The notes under the pieces: model-generated
What the model was told of the DNA's origin: nothing
The model's database searches: none
What the model saw: only the letters and a program-made list of their open reading frames with translations
Assembly: GCF_043290135.1 (NCBI RefSeq)
Contig: NC_134701.1
Span: 34,561,501 to 34,625,500 of the forward strand
DNA length: 64,000 nucleotides
Origin: Rhipicephalus microplus
Taxonomy: Eukaryota; Arthropoda; Arachnida; Ixodida; Ixodidae
Direction: 5' to 3'
Shown: positions 21,141 to 31,730 of the stretch, in pieces
How positions within the stretch are numbered: the stretch's first letter is position 1
Layout: the number at the start of each line of letters is the position of its first letter
Program-made: the position numbers and the translations under genes

Positions 21141-21956
21141 TACATGCGCTAACATATCTGGCCAAAAGTAGCGCCTCCTCACTTTCTCTAAAGTTCGACG
21201 AAATCTGAGGTGACCTACCATTATGTATTCATGACATTGTCTCGTAACCTCGGTTCTCAAACTGTGCAGAACAACGAGTGCCGGGCGATCCCGAAACCCC
21301 TGCGCCCTTCGATGCAATACACCGTCGACCAGTCGAAAGCTCCTTGCCGTTCTTTTAACTTTTTGACAACAGGAGCGCCTGGCTCTTCGAGATGTTGCTT
21401 GATGTCTCTCATCCACGAGTCCTCTTTCTGCTTTTTTGCAACACTCCCCTGATCCATAACCAGAAACAGTAAGGGGGTAGTTTCGCTTACCGGCACCGGA
21501 CCATGAGGAAGGCGGGAAAGCGTGGCGACATTAGCCCACTCAATCTGTCGCATAACTGCGGCTGTGATTAGCTGATTTTTTGACAATGTGGTGATGGGGT
21601 GGCCGGGATGGCCGGGATGGCTCCTAAGCCTGGCAATTCTCATTTCCCGAAGGGATAGGCTGTCCATTCTGGTTCTAAACGGGCTCTTCATGATTGTTCA
21701 TCGAGCCTTCAAACTGATATCAGCATTGCAGCGCTATGTGGCCAATGCGGGAGCAAATCTGGCATCTGGGATACCCGTCGTTGGCGCGGGAAGTTCTAGG
21801 TGGCCAAGGCATTTGGGGGCGACGCATCTCGTCTTCGGTGTCTTTTACCCAGTAGGAAAGTGACGCTATGGAGTCAGCAATGGCCTCTAGATCTCTTTCG
21901 CGGTCGGGAGCCTCTCGCGGGCAACGCAGCTCGGCCGCAGTGAGCTGGCAACACAC
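21141..21956 (-). pseudogene. Gypsy relic: gag knuckle, pre-integrase linker and integrase N-terminus
   Basis: Read on the minus strand: 21956-21720 ends with the zinc knuckle CQICSRIGHIALQC. 21691-21257 resembles the pol linker between RNase H and integrase (DSWMRDIKQHLEEPGAPV). 21416-21141 gives CHEYIMVGHLRFRRTLEKVRRRYFWPDMLAHV, the HH half of the HHCC domain. Protease, RT and RNase H are missing between the knuckle and the linker, so this copy had an internal deletion as well as the Tc1 insertion. Confidence 0.75.
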
Positions 21957-21989
21957 GGAGCAGGCTGTATTGTTGCTGCAGCAGATTCT

Positions 21990-22213
21990 TTGCCAACTCT
22001 TGCAAAAATTCTATATATGGACTTATATAAAAATCGCCATATATGCCTACGTCAGGAATTGGGCGTATCAGGCTTTATATGGAATCCCCATATGTAGGCC
22101 TTATATAACCTGATATGCCCAATTTCTGATGTGGCCATATATGGGCCTTATACAACCTTATATACCTAATCCGTTGTATAACCACATATGGGTATTGCTG
22201 TATCTGGTCATAT
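21990..22213. repeat. AT-rich degenerate atatggg/ccatata repeats flanking Gypsy-2
   Basis: Many imperfect repeats of ccatatat, cttatata and aatccccatatg. Similar sequence resumes at 27444-27545 after Gypsy-2, showing that one AT-rich repeat block was the insertion target. Confidence 0.6.
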
Positions 22214-22620
22214 TGCCACGTTCCATTTCCCAAGTTTTTGTTATCGTCCGAAAACACCGCACGATTCTCAGCGCAAACCGCGCCTGCAGTTTTCTAGAAG
22301 GTTCCGGACTGTAGTAGATCATTTCGATAAAATCACGCCCACTGTGCGAACGGTAATGATTGTTCTGGAAGCTACACCACCGCCAGCGATAACGCTAGAA
22401 CATTCGACGGCAAGAGTATAAATGCCGACGCGCTTCGCCGCTTGTCAGTTGTTGATCGAAGGCCGACGCTCCGCTCGCCGCTATCAGTCCGAGACTGCTA
22501 TCTGTGCGAGACTGCTGCTGTAATTGGACTTTCAGTTTACCGGGCACAGGTTCGCCCAAATAAACAGTTAAATCCTAACACAAAGTCTCCTGTCTTCGGC
22601 CACGTCACGACCCCGTGACA
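22214..22620 (+). repeat. Gypsy-2 5' LTR
   Basis: Starts tgccacgttccatttcccaa and ends cacgaccccgtgaca. The TATA-like tataaa at 22417-22422 and aataaa at 22559-22564 mark the expected promoter and polyadenylation signal of U3/R. Confidence 0.95.
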
Positions 22621-22702
22621 TCTGGTGGAGGTGCTGGGTTCACGGCTTGACGGGGGCGTCCGGTACATGAACGAAGCAGCACCTCCACCAGATGTCACGG
22701 GG
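22611..22702. repeat. 26-bp perfect inverted repeat across the LTR/primer-site junction
   Basis: 22611-22636 (last 10 bases of the LTR plus tctggtggaggtgctg) is repeated exactly in inverse orientation at 22677-22702. The sequence directly after it jumps into the middle of pol coding, where gag should be. A small array of ggaacaac / acaacggtcgcatacat units fills 22701-22790. Confidence 0.95.
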
Positions 22703-22719
22703 AACAACGGTCGCATACA

Positions 22720-23976
22720 TCAACAAAGGAACAACGGTCGGAACAACAACAACAAAGGAACAACAAAGGAACAACGGTCGCATACATCGAAGAAATTGTC
22801 GAAGCCACCAGTGCTTTCGCCCTCGCCGATTCTGCGGAACCTGCTCAGAGGAACCAAGCCCCTCCCATAGCTTTCGACGTCAATCCCAGACTTCCGAACG
22901 ATAAGCAAGAACAGCTCAAGGCCCTGCTCCTGCAATACGAAGATTGCTTTTCGTCGTCATCGAAAATTCAGCAGACCCCAATGACGAAACATCGCATCAT
23001 AACCGAAGAAAATGCCAGACCACTCCGTCAGAGTCCGTACAGGGTTTCGACGCGAGAACGTGAGGCCATGAAGAGACAAGTTGATGAAATGCTGCGGGAT
23101 GACATTATCCAGCCGTCCAAGAGTCCATGGGCATCCGCCGTGGTGTTAGTGAAGAAAAAGGATGGGACCCTACGTTTCTGCGTCGATTATCGCCGCCTGA
23201 ACAAAATCACAAGAAAGGACGTGTATCCCCTCCCACGAATAGACGACGCACTTGATCGGCTCCATAACGCCAAGTACTTTTCGTCAATGGACCTTAAGAC
23301 TGGCTATTGGCAAATCGAAGTCGACGAAAGAGACCGAGAGAAGACGGCGTTCATAACACCGGACGGCCTCTTCGAGTTTAAGGTGATGCCCTTCGGCCTT
23401 TGCTCAGCGCCTGCAACGTTTCAACGCGTTATGGATACAGTACTGGCAGGATTGAAGTGGCAGACTTGCCTTGTGTACTTGGACGACGTCGTCGTGTTTT
23501 CCTCGAGTTTCGACGAGCATCTTCGGCGCCTTGAAGCTGTACTTCAAGCCATCAAGACTTCCGGACTCACACTGAAGCCAGAAAAGTGCAGATTTGCGTA
23601 TGAGGAGCTCTTGTTTCTGGGGCACGTTATCAGCAAGTCTGGAGTTCGTCCCGATCCACGGAAAACAGCCGCCATCGCCGACTTCCCGCCGCCCACTGAC
23701 AAGAAAGCCGTGCGCCGATTTCTGGGCCTGTGTGCCTATTATAGGCGGTTCGTGAAAAACTTCGCCCGCATCGCGGATCCTCTCACTAACCTTACCAAGG
23801 CCGACGTGGAGTTTAAGTGGGAAACGCCGCAGGAACACGCTTTCCAGGAGCTTAAACATCGCCTCCAGACGCCTCCGTTACTTGCCCATTTCGACGAATT
23901 CGCCGAGACAGAAATACATACTGACGCAAGCAGCGTAGGTCTCGGCGCCGTTCTTGTGCAGAGGGCTGACGGACTT
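22720..23976 (+). CDS. Gypsy-2 pol, reverse transcriptase part (interrupted)
   Basis: Open from about 22720 without an obvious ATG; the first in-frame Met is at 22981. RT blocks: [90 protein letters not shown], catalytic YLDD at 23476-23487, then [15 protein letters not shown] and the start of RNase [20 protein letters not shown]. Coding is intact until the LINE at 23977. It lacks the upstream gag-protease portion. Confidence 0.92.
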
Positions 23977-25288
23977 TTATTTATTTATTTATTTAATATA
24001 CCTCAAAGGCCACCCAACAGGGGGCTTTACATGAGGGTGTGGGCAAACAATATAGGGTTAATAAAACAATGATTCTATGGCATTTTTAAATCTATCCGTG
24101 TTGCTATGATGGATGACACTTGGGGGAAGATCGTTCCAGTCCCTGGCTGCTTGAGCGAAGAAGGAGTGATGGTGGGCTGTGGTACATGCAGGAGGTGGGT
24201 ACACGGCCTTGTGGTGGCTTGTGCGGGCTGAAGTACGATGAGCTGATTGAATGGGACAGTTGTAATGAAACGTATGATACATTTTGTGATACAAGGATAG
24301 TCTGGAAACCTTACGGCGTAGGTCAAGGTTAGGTAGATCTGCTATTCTTTTAAGGGTGGTAACACTGGTATGATACGAGTAATCTGAGTAGATGAATCTA
24401 ACTGCTCGGTTTTGAATTAGTTCGATGGACTTACTTAGGTTAATTTGGAATGGGTCCCAAATGGCGGATGCGTACTCTAGTTTTGGGCGAATTAGTGTTT
24501 TGTAGGCTAGTAATTTGACTGATGGAGGGGCAAGATACAAGTTACGACGAAGGTAACCGAGAGCTCTGTTAGCATTGTTAACTATTTTACTTACGTGAAA
24601 AGACCAGTTTAGATTCTGTGAAATGTTAACACCGAGATATTTAATGGAACTTAGGGAAGAAACTATGGAGCCATTAATATTATAAATAGTGGTGGGTAAG
24701 TTTTGGCGTCTGTGAAATGAAATAAGTGCAGTTTTATTAGTATTTAATACCATGAGCCATTTGCGACACCACTCGTCCAGCTTTAGTAGGTCCTGCTGGA
24801 GAGTAATTGTATCTGAAACGTTAGTAATAGGTCGGTAGATTACACAGTCGTCGGCAAAGAGGCGGATGTTAGATGAAATGTTATCGGGTAAATCATTGAT
24901 GTAAATTAAGAAGAGGAGGGGTCCTAGAACTGTACCTTGTGGCACACCGGAGATTACGTTGGAAAGGGAAGAGGGCGTATCGTTAGCTTCAACAAATTGC
25001 TGACGGTTAGTGAGGAAGTCCTGAATCCAATTGTAGACAAGTTGGTTAAGGCTTAATTGGGAGAGTTTTAGTAGTAGGCGGTTGTGGGGAACTTTGTCAA
25101 AGGCTTTTTCAAAGTCAATAAAAAGGGCGTCAACTGGTATGTTAAGGTCTACACTAGCGCTTAAGTCATGGATGAATAGTGCAAGCTGAGTATCGCATGA
25201 GAGTCCCCTTTGGAATCCATGTTGGTTAGGGTGAAAAAATTTAACTGAGGTAAGGAAGTTAGCGATTTGTGAATGAATTATATGTTCC
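23977..25288 (-). mobile_element. 5'-truncated LINE inserted in the Gypsy-2 RNase H
   Basis: Bounded by a possible 4-bp duplication, actt (23973-23976 and 25289-25292). Its 3' end (left side) is (ttta)n, i.e. an (AAAT)n tail on the minus strand. The element begins mid-RT, as expected for incomplete reverse transcription. Because the surrounding Gypsy-2 is young, this insertion is recent. Confidence 0.93.
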
Positions 25289-25290
25289 AC
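24058..25290 (-). CDS. LINE ORF2 C-terminal fragment (RT domain), open frame of 410 residues
   Basis: Contains HPNQHGFQRGLSCDTQL, FIDFEKAFDKVPHNRLLLKL, SGVPQGTVLGPLLFLIYIND, the catalytic block FADDCVIY, ENIKYLGV-type IKYLGVNISQNLNW, and a C-terminal ARDWNDLP motif. These are typical of the Jockey/CR1/L2 group of non-LTR elements. There are no stops in 410 codons, although the N-terminal endonuclease and the start of RT are missing. The first codon is an accident of truncation. Confidence 0.9.
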   Translation of the reverse strand: MEHIIHSQIANFLTSVKFFHPNQHGFQRGLSCDTQLALFIHDLSASVDLNIPVDALFIDFEKAFDKVPHNRLLLKLSQLSLNQLVYNWIQDFLTNRQQFVEANDTPSSLSNVISGVPQGTVLGPLLFLIYINDLPDNISSNIRLFADDCVIYRPITNVSDTITLQQDLLKLDEWCRKWLMVLNTNKTALISFHRRQNLPTTIYNINGSIVSSLSSIKYLGVNISQNLNWSFHVSKIVNNANRALGYLRRNLYLAPPSVKLLAYKTLIRPKLEYASAIWDPFQINLSKSIELIQNRAVRFIYSDYSYHTSVTTLKRIADLPNLDLRRKVSRLSLYHKMYHTFHYNCPIQSAHRTSARTSHHKAVYPPPACTTAHHHSFFAQAARDWNDLPPSVIHHSNTDRFKNAIESLFY

Positions 25291-25292
25291 TT

Positions 25293-26912
25293 GAAAGGGT
25301 TATTAGGTACGCCAGCCGATCGCTATCCAAAGCAGAAGCAAATTATTCCACAACAGAAAAGGAGTGCCTCGCCATCATCTGGGCTACGTCGAAATTTCGC
25401 CCCTACCTCTACGGCAGGCCCTTCAAAGTTGTGAGCGACCACCACGCATTGTGTTGGCTAGCCACCTTGAAGGACCCCTCAGGTCGCCTCGCACGATGGA
25501 GCCTGAGACTTCAAGAATATGACATTACTGTCATTTACAAGTCCGGCAAAAAACACTCCGACGCCGACTGTCTCTCTCGTGCGCCTGTCGACCAACCGCT
25601 ACCCGACGACCCGGATGACGACTACTTCTTAGGAACAATAACTACCGACGACTTCGCTGAACGACAGAGGGCCGACCCGGAACTTAAGGCCCTAATAGAA
25701 TACCTCGAAGGCAGGACCGCCGAAGTCCCGAAGATATTCAAGCGCGCACTTGCGTCGTTCTTTCTACGAAACGGTCTTCTACAAAAGAAAAACTTTTCAC
25801 CGCTTCGAGCTAAGTACCTTCTTGTGGTGCCTTCAGCTCTGCGACCAGAACTCCTGCAGGCCCTTCACGATGATCCGACGGCAGGGCACCTCGGTGTTTC
25901 TCGCACGCTCGCGAGGATACAAGAAAGGTACTACTGGCCACGTCTTACCACCGACGTCACTCGTTATGTGAGAACATGCCGGGACTGTCAGCGACGCAAG
26001 ACACCGCCGACAAGGCCAGCGGGTCTTCTGCAGCCAATTGATCCACCTTGCCGACCTTTCCAGCAGATTGGTATGGACCTACTGGGGCCGTTCCCGACGT
26101 CGGCTTTCGGAAACAAGTGGATCGTGGTAGCTACCGATTACCTCACCCGCTACGCCGAGACAAAAGCCCTGCCAAATGGCAGTGCATCCGAAGTAGCTAA
26201 ATTCTTCATCGAAAATATCGTCCTACATCATGGCGCTCCAGAGGTCCTTATCACCGACAGAGGAACGGCATTCACTGCCGACTTAACTCAAGCAATCTTG
26301 GCATACAGCCAAACAAACCACCGCCGGACGACAGCGTACCACCCACAGACCAACGGCCTCACCGAGCGGCTTAACAAGACGATCGCCGACATGCTGTCAA
26401 TGTACGTCGATGTCGAACACAAGACGGGGGACGCCATTCTTCCGTATGTGACCTTCGCATACAACACGGCAGTGCAGGAGACGACGCAGATATCGCCATA
26501 CAAATTGGTCTACGGAAGGAGCCCGGCAACGACGCTCGATGCCATGTTACCCAACGTCACCGACGAAGAAAACCTCGATGTGAGCGAGTACCTTCAACGC
26601 GCCGAAGAAGCCCGACAACTTGCGCGTCTCCGTATAAAGAATCAACAGACGACCGACAGCCACCGTTACAACCTACGACGACGCTTCGTGGAATACCAGC
26701 CCGGTGAACGTGTTTGGGTGTGGACGCCGATACGCCGACGTGGACTAAGTGAAAAGCTTCTGCGACGGTACTTCGGACCGTACAGGGTGGTTCGACGGCT
26801 CGGCCCACTTGATTACGAGGTTGTCCCCGACGGCATCACGAACTCTCAACGACGCCGATCGCGACCTGAAGTCGTCCATGTCGCGCGCCTCAAGCCGTTT
26901 CAAGCGCGTTAA
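25293..26912 (+). CDS. Gypsy-2 pol, RNase H and integrase part
   Basis: Continues the frame broken by the [47 protein letters not shown] (RNase H E and D). Then the HHCC zinc domain, HDDPTAGHLGVSRTLARIQ and CRDCQRRK, and the integrase core with D at 26076 (GMDLLGPFP), D at 26256 (ITDRGTAF) and E at 26364 (NGLTERLNKT), spacing DD35E. The C-terminal domain has VWVWTPIRRRGLSEKLLRRYFGPY and ends VVHVARLKPFQAR. Fully open over about 540 codons. Confidence 0.93.
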   Translation, partial: ERVIRYASRSLSKAEANYSTTEKECLAIIWATSKFRPYLYGRPFKVVSDHHALCWLATLKDPSGRLARWSLRLQEYDITVIYKSGKKHSDADCLSRAPVDQPLPDDPDDDYFLGTITTDDFAERQRADPELKALIEYLEGRTAEVPKIFKRALASFFLRNGLLQKKNFSPLRAKYLLVVPSALRPELLQALHDDPTAGHLGVSRTLARIQERYYWPRLTTDVTRYVRTCRDCQRRKTPPTRPAGLLQPIDPPCRPFQQIGMDLLGPFPTSAFGNKWIVVATDYLTRYAETKALPNGSASEVAKFFIENIVLHHGAPEVLITDRGTAFTADLTQAILAYSQTNHRRTTAYHPQTNGLTERLNKTIADMLSMYVDVEHKTGDAILPYVTFAYNTAVQETTQISPYKLVYGRSPATTLDAMLPNVTDEENLDVSEYLQRAEEARQLARLRIKNQQTTDSHRYNLRRRFVEYQPGERVWVWTPIRRRGLSEKLLRRYFGPYRVVRRLGPLDYEVVPDGITNSQRRRSRPEVVHVARLKPFQAR

Positions 26913-27036
26913 CAAACTGACCTAGTGTTTTTTTATTGTTGTATCGTAATTTATTCATTGTACTTTCTTGCATTATTATTGTACTTTCATCTTTAGTTAA
27001 AGCATCGGGACGATGCCTTTTTTCAGAGGGGGGCAG

Positions 27037-27443
27037 TGCCACGTTCCATTTCCCAAGTTTTTGTTATCGTCCGAAAACACCGCACGATTCTCAGCGCAAA
27101 CCGCGCCTGCAGTTTTCTAGAAGGTTCCGGACTGTAGTAGATCATTTCGATAAGATCACGCCCACTGTGCGAACGGTACAGATTGTTCTGGAAGCTACGC
27201 CACCGCCAGCGATAACGCTAGAACATTCGACGGCAAGAGTATAAATGCCGACGCGCTTCGCCGCTTGTCAGTTGTTGATCGAAGGCCGACGCTCCGTTCG
27301 CCGCTATCAGTCCGAGACTGCTATCTGAGCGAGACTGCTGCTGTAATTGGACTTTCAGTTTACCGGGCACAGGTTCGCCCAAATAAACAGTTAAATCCTA
27401 ACACAAAGTGTCCTGTCTTCGGCCACGTCACGACCCCGTGACA
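27037..27443 (+). repeat. Gypsy-2 3' LTR
   Basis: Same ends as the 5' LTR; the polypurine tract is at 27024-27036. A fresh frame through the LTR is chance. Confidence 0.95.
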
Positions 27444-27447
27444 ATAT

Positions 27448-27737
27448 ATTGCCATCATCTATATATGGCTATATATAGAAGATCCCATATAATGTTCAAC
27501 ATGGCCTTATATGGATACCTTTATATATTGCTATTTAGATGATTCATCTATATGAGTTCAGCTTGTGTCACCGGCAAAAATTATCGCTGTACAAATCATT
27601 CTTCAGCTAGAAATATAGCTGTTTGTTGAAAGGTCAGCATGCAGTCACCATCGTCTCCAAAACAAAGGCAGTACATATCTCCTCAACATTCTTGTCTTGT
27701 TCAATTAAGTTATCCTCATTATATCCTCAGTTATTCT
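27448..27737. other. No gene; continuation of the AT-rich target block
   Basis: ccatata/tatatgg-type repeats to about 27545, then unassigned sequence up to the LINE 5' units. Confidence 0.5.
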
Positions 27738-28105
27738 CATTGAGCATGGCGGCATCACAGTGAACATGTCAAATAATCCTTTCGTCTTCTTGATCCAGGC
27801 ACTCGGCCTCCTGCTTTCTTTCGACCGCTTCGCGGACGGAATTTGGACGCCCCAGCGGACCGTGTTGTCGCTGACTGCTCTGCCGTGTGCAGAGTGTTTC
27901 AATACACTGATTGACGAACTGGGCAGCGGCACCTTTGACGAACTGATGGACCGACTGGAGTACGCCCCCTTCAGAGGCGTATCAGCTACCGCAACGCTAT
28001 CGACATCGTACACCTATAAACAGCGATCCTTGTCTGGCAACGTCATTGGGCATGGCAGCATCGCAGTGAACATGTCGAATAATCCTTTCGTCTTCTTGAT
28101 CCAGG
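27738..28105 (+). repeat. 306-bp tandem 5' units of the LINE (one and a fifth copies)
   Basis: 27738-27799 and 28044-28105 are 62-bp direct repeats (cattg..gcatgg to ttcttgatccagg) differing at four positions, all transitions, at an offset of exactly 306 bp. The first unit is complete; the second stops after 62 bp and runs into the ORF1 leader. This resembles monomeric LINE 5' UTR promoters; no promoter element was identified. Confidence 0.75.
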
Positions 28106-28152
28106 TGTGAAAACATATTGGCAAATTTCACAAAAGTAACTAAATATGTCTT

Positions 28153-28938
28153 GTGTTGCGGCCATGTCCAGGCCAAGTGTATGCAACTTTGTGCCAATGT
28201 ATAATATCCTTGAAGTACTTATTGATGCTTTCTGGGGATGTAGAAAGTAATCTGGGCCCTGGGAATCAGGAAATGTTGACAGAAATCCGCAAGTTGGCTG
28301 CTGACTTAAGTGCTTTAAAAAATGACAACAAGGCCGTAAATGAATCTTTGGAAGCCATTCATGTAAAATTAGATACTTTGGGAAACCTTGAGGGCAGAAT
28401 GACTGGTAATGAGGATAAAATAGCGACGTTTGAGAAAACCATTACCAGCCTTCAACTCAAGGTTTATGACCTCGGAAATAGAAGCAGATGATGCAACCTA
28501 ATTATTTATGACATTCCGGAAGACGAAAACGAGAAAGCTAATGACCTAGATCTACAAGTATCTGAAAATCTTATTAAAACTACTCCAGGTGTCACGATCC
28601 CGAGAATTGAGAGAATTCACCGACTAGGCACTAAAACAGAAAACAAAACACGACCTGTAATCATCAAGCTGGAACGCTCCGACGATAAGGCGAAAACATT
28701 GAAAAACTGCTATAAGCTTAAGAATTCCAGTGCGTCTGTGGGCGAAGATTTTACACTCGTGTGCGTAACATCCAGAAAAAACTTTGGGACAGCAACAAAA
28801 GGAACCGAGATAAGGGTGAAAAAGTCACACTTGTGTATGACAAGATAAATATAAACGGTCAACTGTATGTCTGGGACAAACATAAAGAAGCGAGGGCAGT
28901 CGTAGGAAAGAAATCTGCTGTCCAGAAGGCAAAAAACT
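28153..28938 (+). pseudogene. LINE ORF1 with a 2A-like N-terminal motif
   Basis: The N terminus reads LLMLSGDVESNLGP (motif 28234-28260), matching the 2A ribosome-skipping consensus D-V/I-E-x-N-P-G-P except that the proline before G is leucine (ctg). A coiled-coil-like stretch follows, with LAADLSALKNDNKAVNESL and NEDKIATFEKTITSLQLKVYDL. After a stop at 28489 comes NLIIYDIPEDENEKANDLDL, then LERSDDKAKTLK. After a frameshift come VRNIQKKLWDSNKRN and VVGKKSAVQKAKN. The layout (coiled coil, RRM-like, C-terminal domain) is that of L1-type nucleic-acid-binding ORF1 chaperones. Degenerate. Confidence 0.8.
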
Positions 28939-28966
28939 GAGTAAAAATAAAACGCCCCTAGGTCTA

Positions 28967-29730
28967 GTGATAGCAATCCTAAACGCCAGAAGTGTTGTTA
29001 AGAAAAATACAGAACTTGAAGCATTCATACTAGAACATCAGCCCGATATTGTGACAATAACAGAAACATGGCTTTCTCCTAAGATTTCAAGTAACAATAT
29101 ATTCCCTCCGGGTTATACTGTCATATGTAAAGATAGGTGCTCACGAGGAGGTGGTATAGCAATTTTGATAAAAAAAATATCTACGTCACCCCTATGCCTG
29201 AAGTTGTTGGTGCTGAAGTACTTTGGTGTAAAGTAACGACAGATAAATCCCTCCTCTATTTAGACACAATGTACCGGCTACCAAATGCTTCGCGTGATGT
29301 ATTACATGTACTAGCAAATTAAATGGAAGCTCATTTCACGCAGTCTACAAAGATAATTCTTACGGGGAATTTCAACTTCGCTGGTATAACATGGGATTCC
29401 CTTGATGATACTGCCGACACTGATAATTCAGATGAGCTGCTTGATCTTTGTTTTAATTTTAGCCTTATACAGCTTATTCGAACACCAACACGTGTTACAA
29501 CAAAAAGCAGTAATGTACTTGACTTGACATTTGTGAGCGATAGCATTGCAGAAAACGGTATTTCATGGGAAATTGTAAGTGGCATATCGGACCACAAAGC
29601 GACTAAATGCTCCTTGCTGTTGGGCACACTGCTGCCTAAGCATAAAGGAAGTACACGAATTTACGACTGGGTGAACGCCTATGACGTGAGCCTTCTTGAC
29701 TACCTAGATGAGTCCTATTCCACGTTTTAG
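28967..29730 (+). pseudogene. LINE ORF2, AP-type endonuclease domain
   Basis: Shows ILNARSVVKKNTELEAF, then ITETWLSP (catalytic E block), RGGGIAILIK, ILTGNFNFAGITWD and GISDHKATKC (the SDH block). The usual GDFN is GNFN, so the catalytic aspartate is replaced. Frames break at about 29236 and 29322. Confidence 0.85.
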
Positions 29731-30152
29731 CTCGTTCTCGCAGGATGATACAGTTTCAGTAGATGAATTATGGACAACCTTTGAAAGAATCGTTTAGCAC
29801 TGCTTATTAAAATATGTTCCCACAAAGATCAAACCAGGCCGCAAGACAAACCCTCGGATAACAAAAAAATTATACAACTAAAACGAAAGGTTGTCAGATT
29901 TATGAAAATGAGAAATAAATTATTGTTACCAGACTGTGCGGCTAAAATAGGTGAGCATTTTCGTGCACTAAAATCTGCTGTAAAATGGCAAATGATGAAT
30001 ATATGAATGTAACCTAAAGTAAATTTATTGAAGAATTCCCTTCTAAGTTTTGACGACTCCTTAATCCGAAGCCACATCATATCAGTAACCCAACCCCGGC
30101 TGAAGCTACTGAAAAGGCTACACAGTTTAATGATCACTTTGTTTCAGTATAT

Positions 30153-31730
30153 ATGCGTGACAACGGTAAGAACCCCGACCTCAGTTTTCTTCCATGTAAC
30201 ACTGCCAAACTAGACAACTTAATCCTAACTGAATCGGGCCTTTTTTGCCTATTACTCGAAATAGACTCTAAAAAATTCTGTGGCCCCGACAACATACCAA
30301 ATGCATTTCTGAAACGCTGCTCAGAATGTATGTCAAAGTTCTTACTGGTCATATATAACAAAACATTAAAAACTTGTGTAATCCCGGAGAAATGGAAAAT
30401 AGCCAAAATTATTCCTATCCACAAATCCGGTGACCTTACGAACACATCAAACTACCGACCAATCTCGCTTACTTGTACTGCCGGAAAAATTCTTGAACAT
30501 CTAATCCTGAAACACATTGTACATTCGTAGAAAAAAACAACTTAATTGTCGCGAATCAGCATGGCTTTCGGAAAGGACTGCCTCCAACTACTCAACTAGT
30601 TGAAACAATCCACGACCTAGCACTTACAATGGACAAAGGCGGCCAAACGAATATAGTTTTCTTAGATCTATCAAAAGCATTTGCCCACGTTTCCCATCCT
30701 AAGTTGCATCAGAAACTCACGCATTACCTCGGAGATAACATCACCAAGTAGATAAAAAGTTATCCTAAAGAAAGACGCCAGTATGTTCATTACAAAGACC
30801 ACTCTACGGATAACGGCTACGTGCTGTCTAGTGTTCCACAAGGTGCCGTTCCAGCTCCTATGCTTTTTTTTTCTTTTTATTAACGATTTGCACATCGATT
30901 GTAACGCAACAGTGAGAATGTTTGCAGATGACTGCATAATCTATAAGCAAATCACTTGCCACGAAGATGAGAACATTCTAAACAGAGCCCTGGAACATAT
31001 AACACAGTGGTGTCAGACTTGGCAGATGATGCCTAACACAGATAAAACAGTTTGTATGACAGCGACAAATAAAAGAACGCCCATGAACTTCCACTATTAT
31101 TTAGAAGGACAGATGTTAAGGAAAGTAGAAGAATATAAATATTTAGGTGTTTTAATTTTGTCAGATCTCAAATGGGACAAGCAATTGACATACGTTCTTA
31201 ACAAAGCACTGACCGTTTTGTACTCAGTGAAACGTTCGCCTAAATGCGCATCCGTAGATACTAAACGCCAAGCATACTTGTCACTCGTTCGATCAACACT
31301 GGAATATGCAATAATATGTTGGTTTCCCTTCCGTAAACATCACATAGCAAAGTTGGAGGGTGTACAATGAAAGGCACTTAGGTTTATCTTTAATAAGTAT
31401 CATCGTCACGACTCTCCCACTGAACTATTAAAGCAGGCCGCTTTACCCACTATACAAGATCGAGCCAGACTGCTTCGCCATAAGTTTCTTTTCCTTCTTC
31501 TTAATGGCAGCATGAAGATCAATGCGAACAACTATTTACTACACTCGGATACAATTAATTCCCGAACTAAACATACCAAGCACTATGCTGAATACAGGTT
31601 TCCCAACGACATTTTCAGGTATTCTTTTTTCCCGCAATCAATTCGAGATTGGAATGGCCTAAAAAACGATGCTATCAAGTGTACATCACTTGAAGCTTTT
31701 ATCTCCAAGATATCAGGCGATGCTTTATAG
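30153..31730 (+). pseudogene. LINE ORF2, reverse transcriptase domain
   Basis: Pieces in order: SGLFCLLLEIDSKKFCGPDN, IPEKWKIAKIIPIHKSGD, NYRPISLTCTAGKILEHLI, QHGFRKGL-type sequence near 30555, SSVPQGAV-type sequence near 30828, FADDCIIYKQI (catalytic DD, near 30925), EEYKYLGVLILSDLKWDKQL and the C-terminal SFFPQSIRDWNGL. At least four stops or frameshifts. Antisense frames are shadows. Confidence 0.87.

Larger units (their letters stand above)
22214..27443 (+). mobile_element. Gypsy-2: young Ty3/Gypsy element lacking gag and protease, split by a LINE
   Basis: LTRs 22214-22620 and 27037-27443 are both 407 bp and differ at roughly seven positions (about 98% identical by eye). atat flanks the element (22210-22213 and 27444-27447). 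The primer-binding-type sequence tggtggaggtgctggg follows the 5' LTR, and the purine tract cagaggggggcag precedes the 3' LTR. Pol is open except for a 1.3-kb LINE. Gag, the zinc knuckle and protease are absent: only about 100 bp separates the primer-binding region from pol. It cannot assemble particles alone, but could have moved in trans. Confidence 0.95.

Noticed and set aside
26936..27244. ORF across the Gypsy-2 3' LTR start
   Set aside because: Chance frame; the same LTR sequence is present non-coding at 22214-22620.
27760..28110. 116-residue ORF as a secreted host protein (hydrophobic start)
   Set aside because: It lies wholly in the duplicated 5' segment of the LINE and starts and ends in the two copies of the same repeat.
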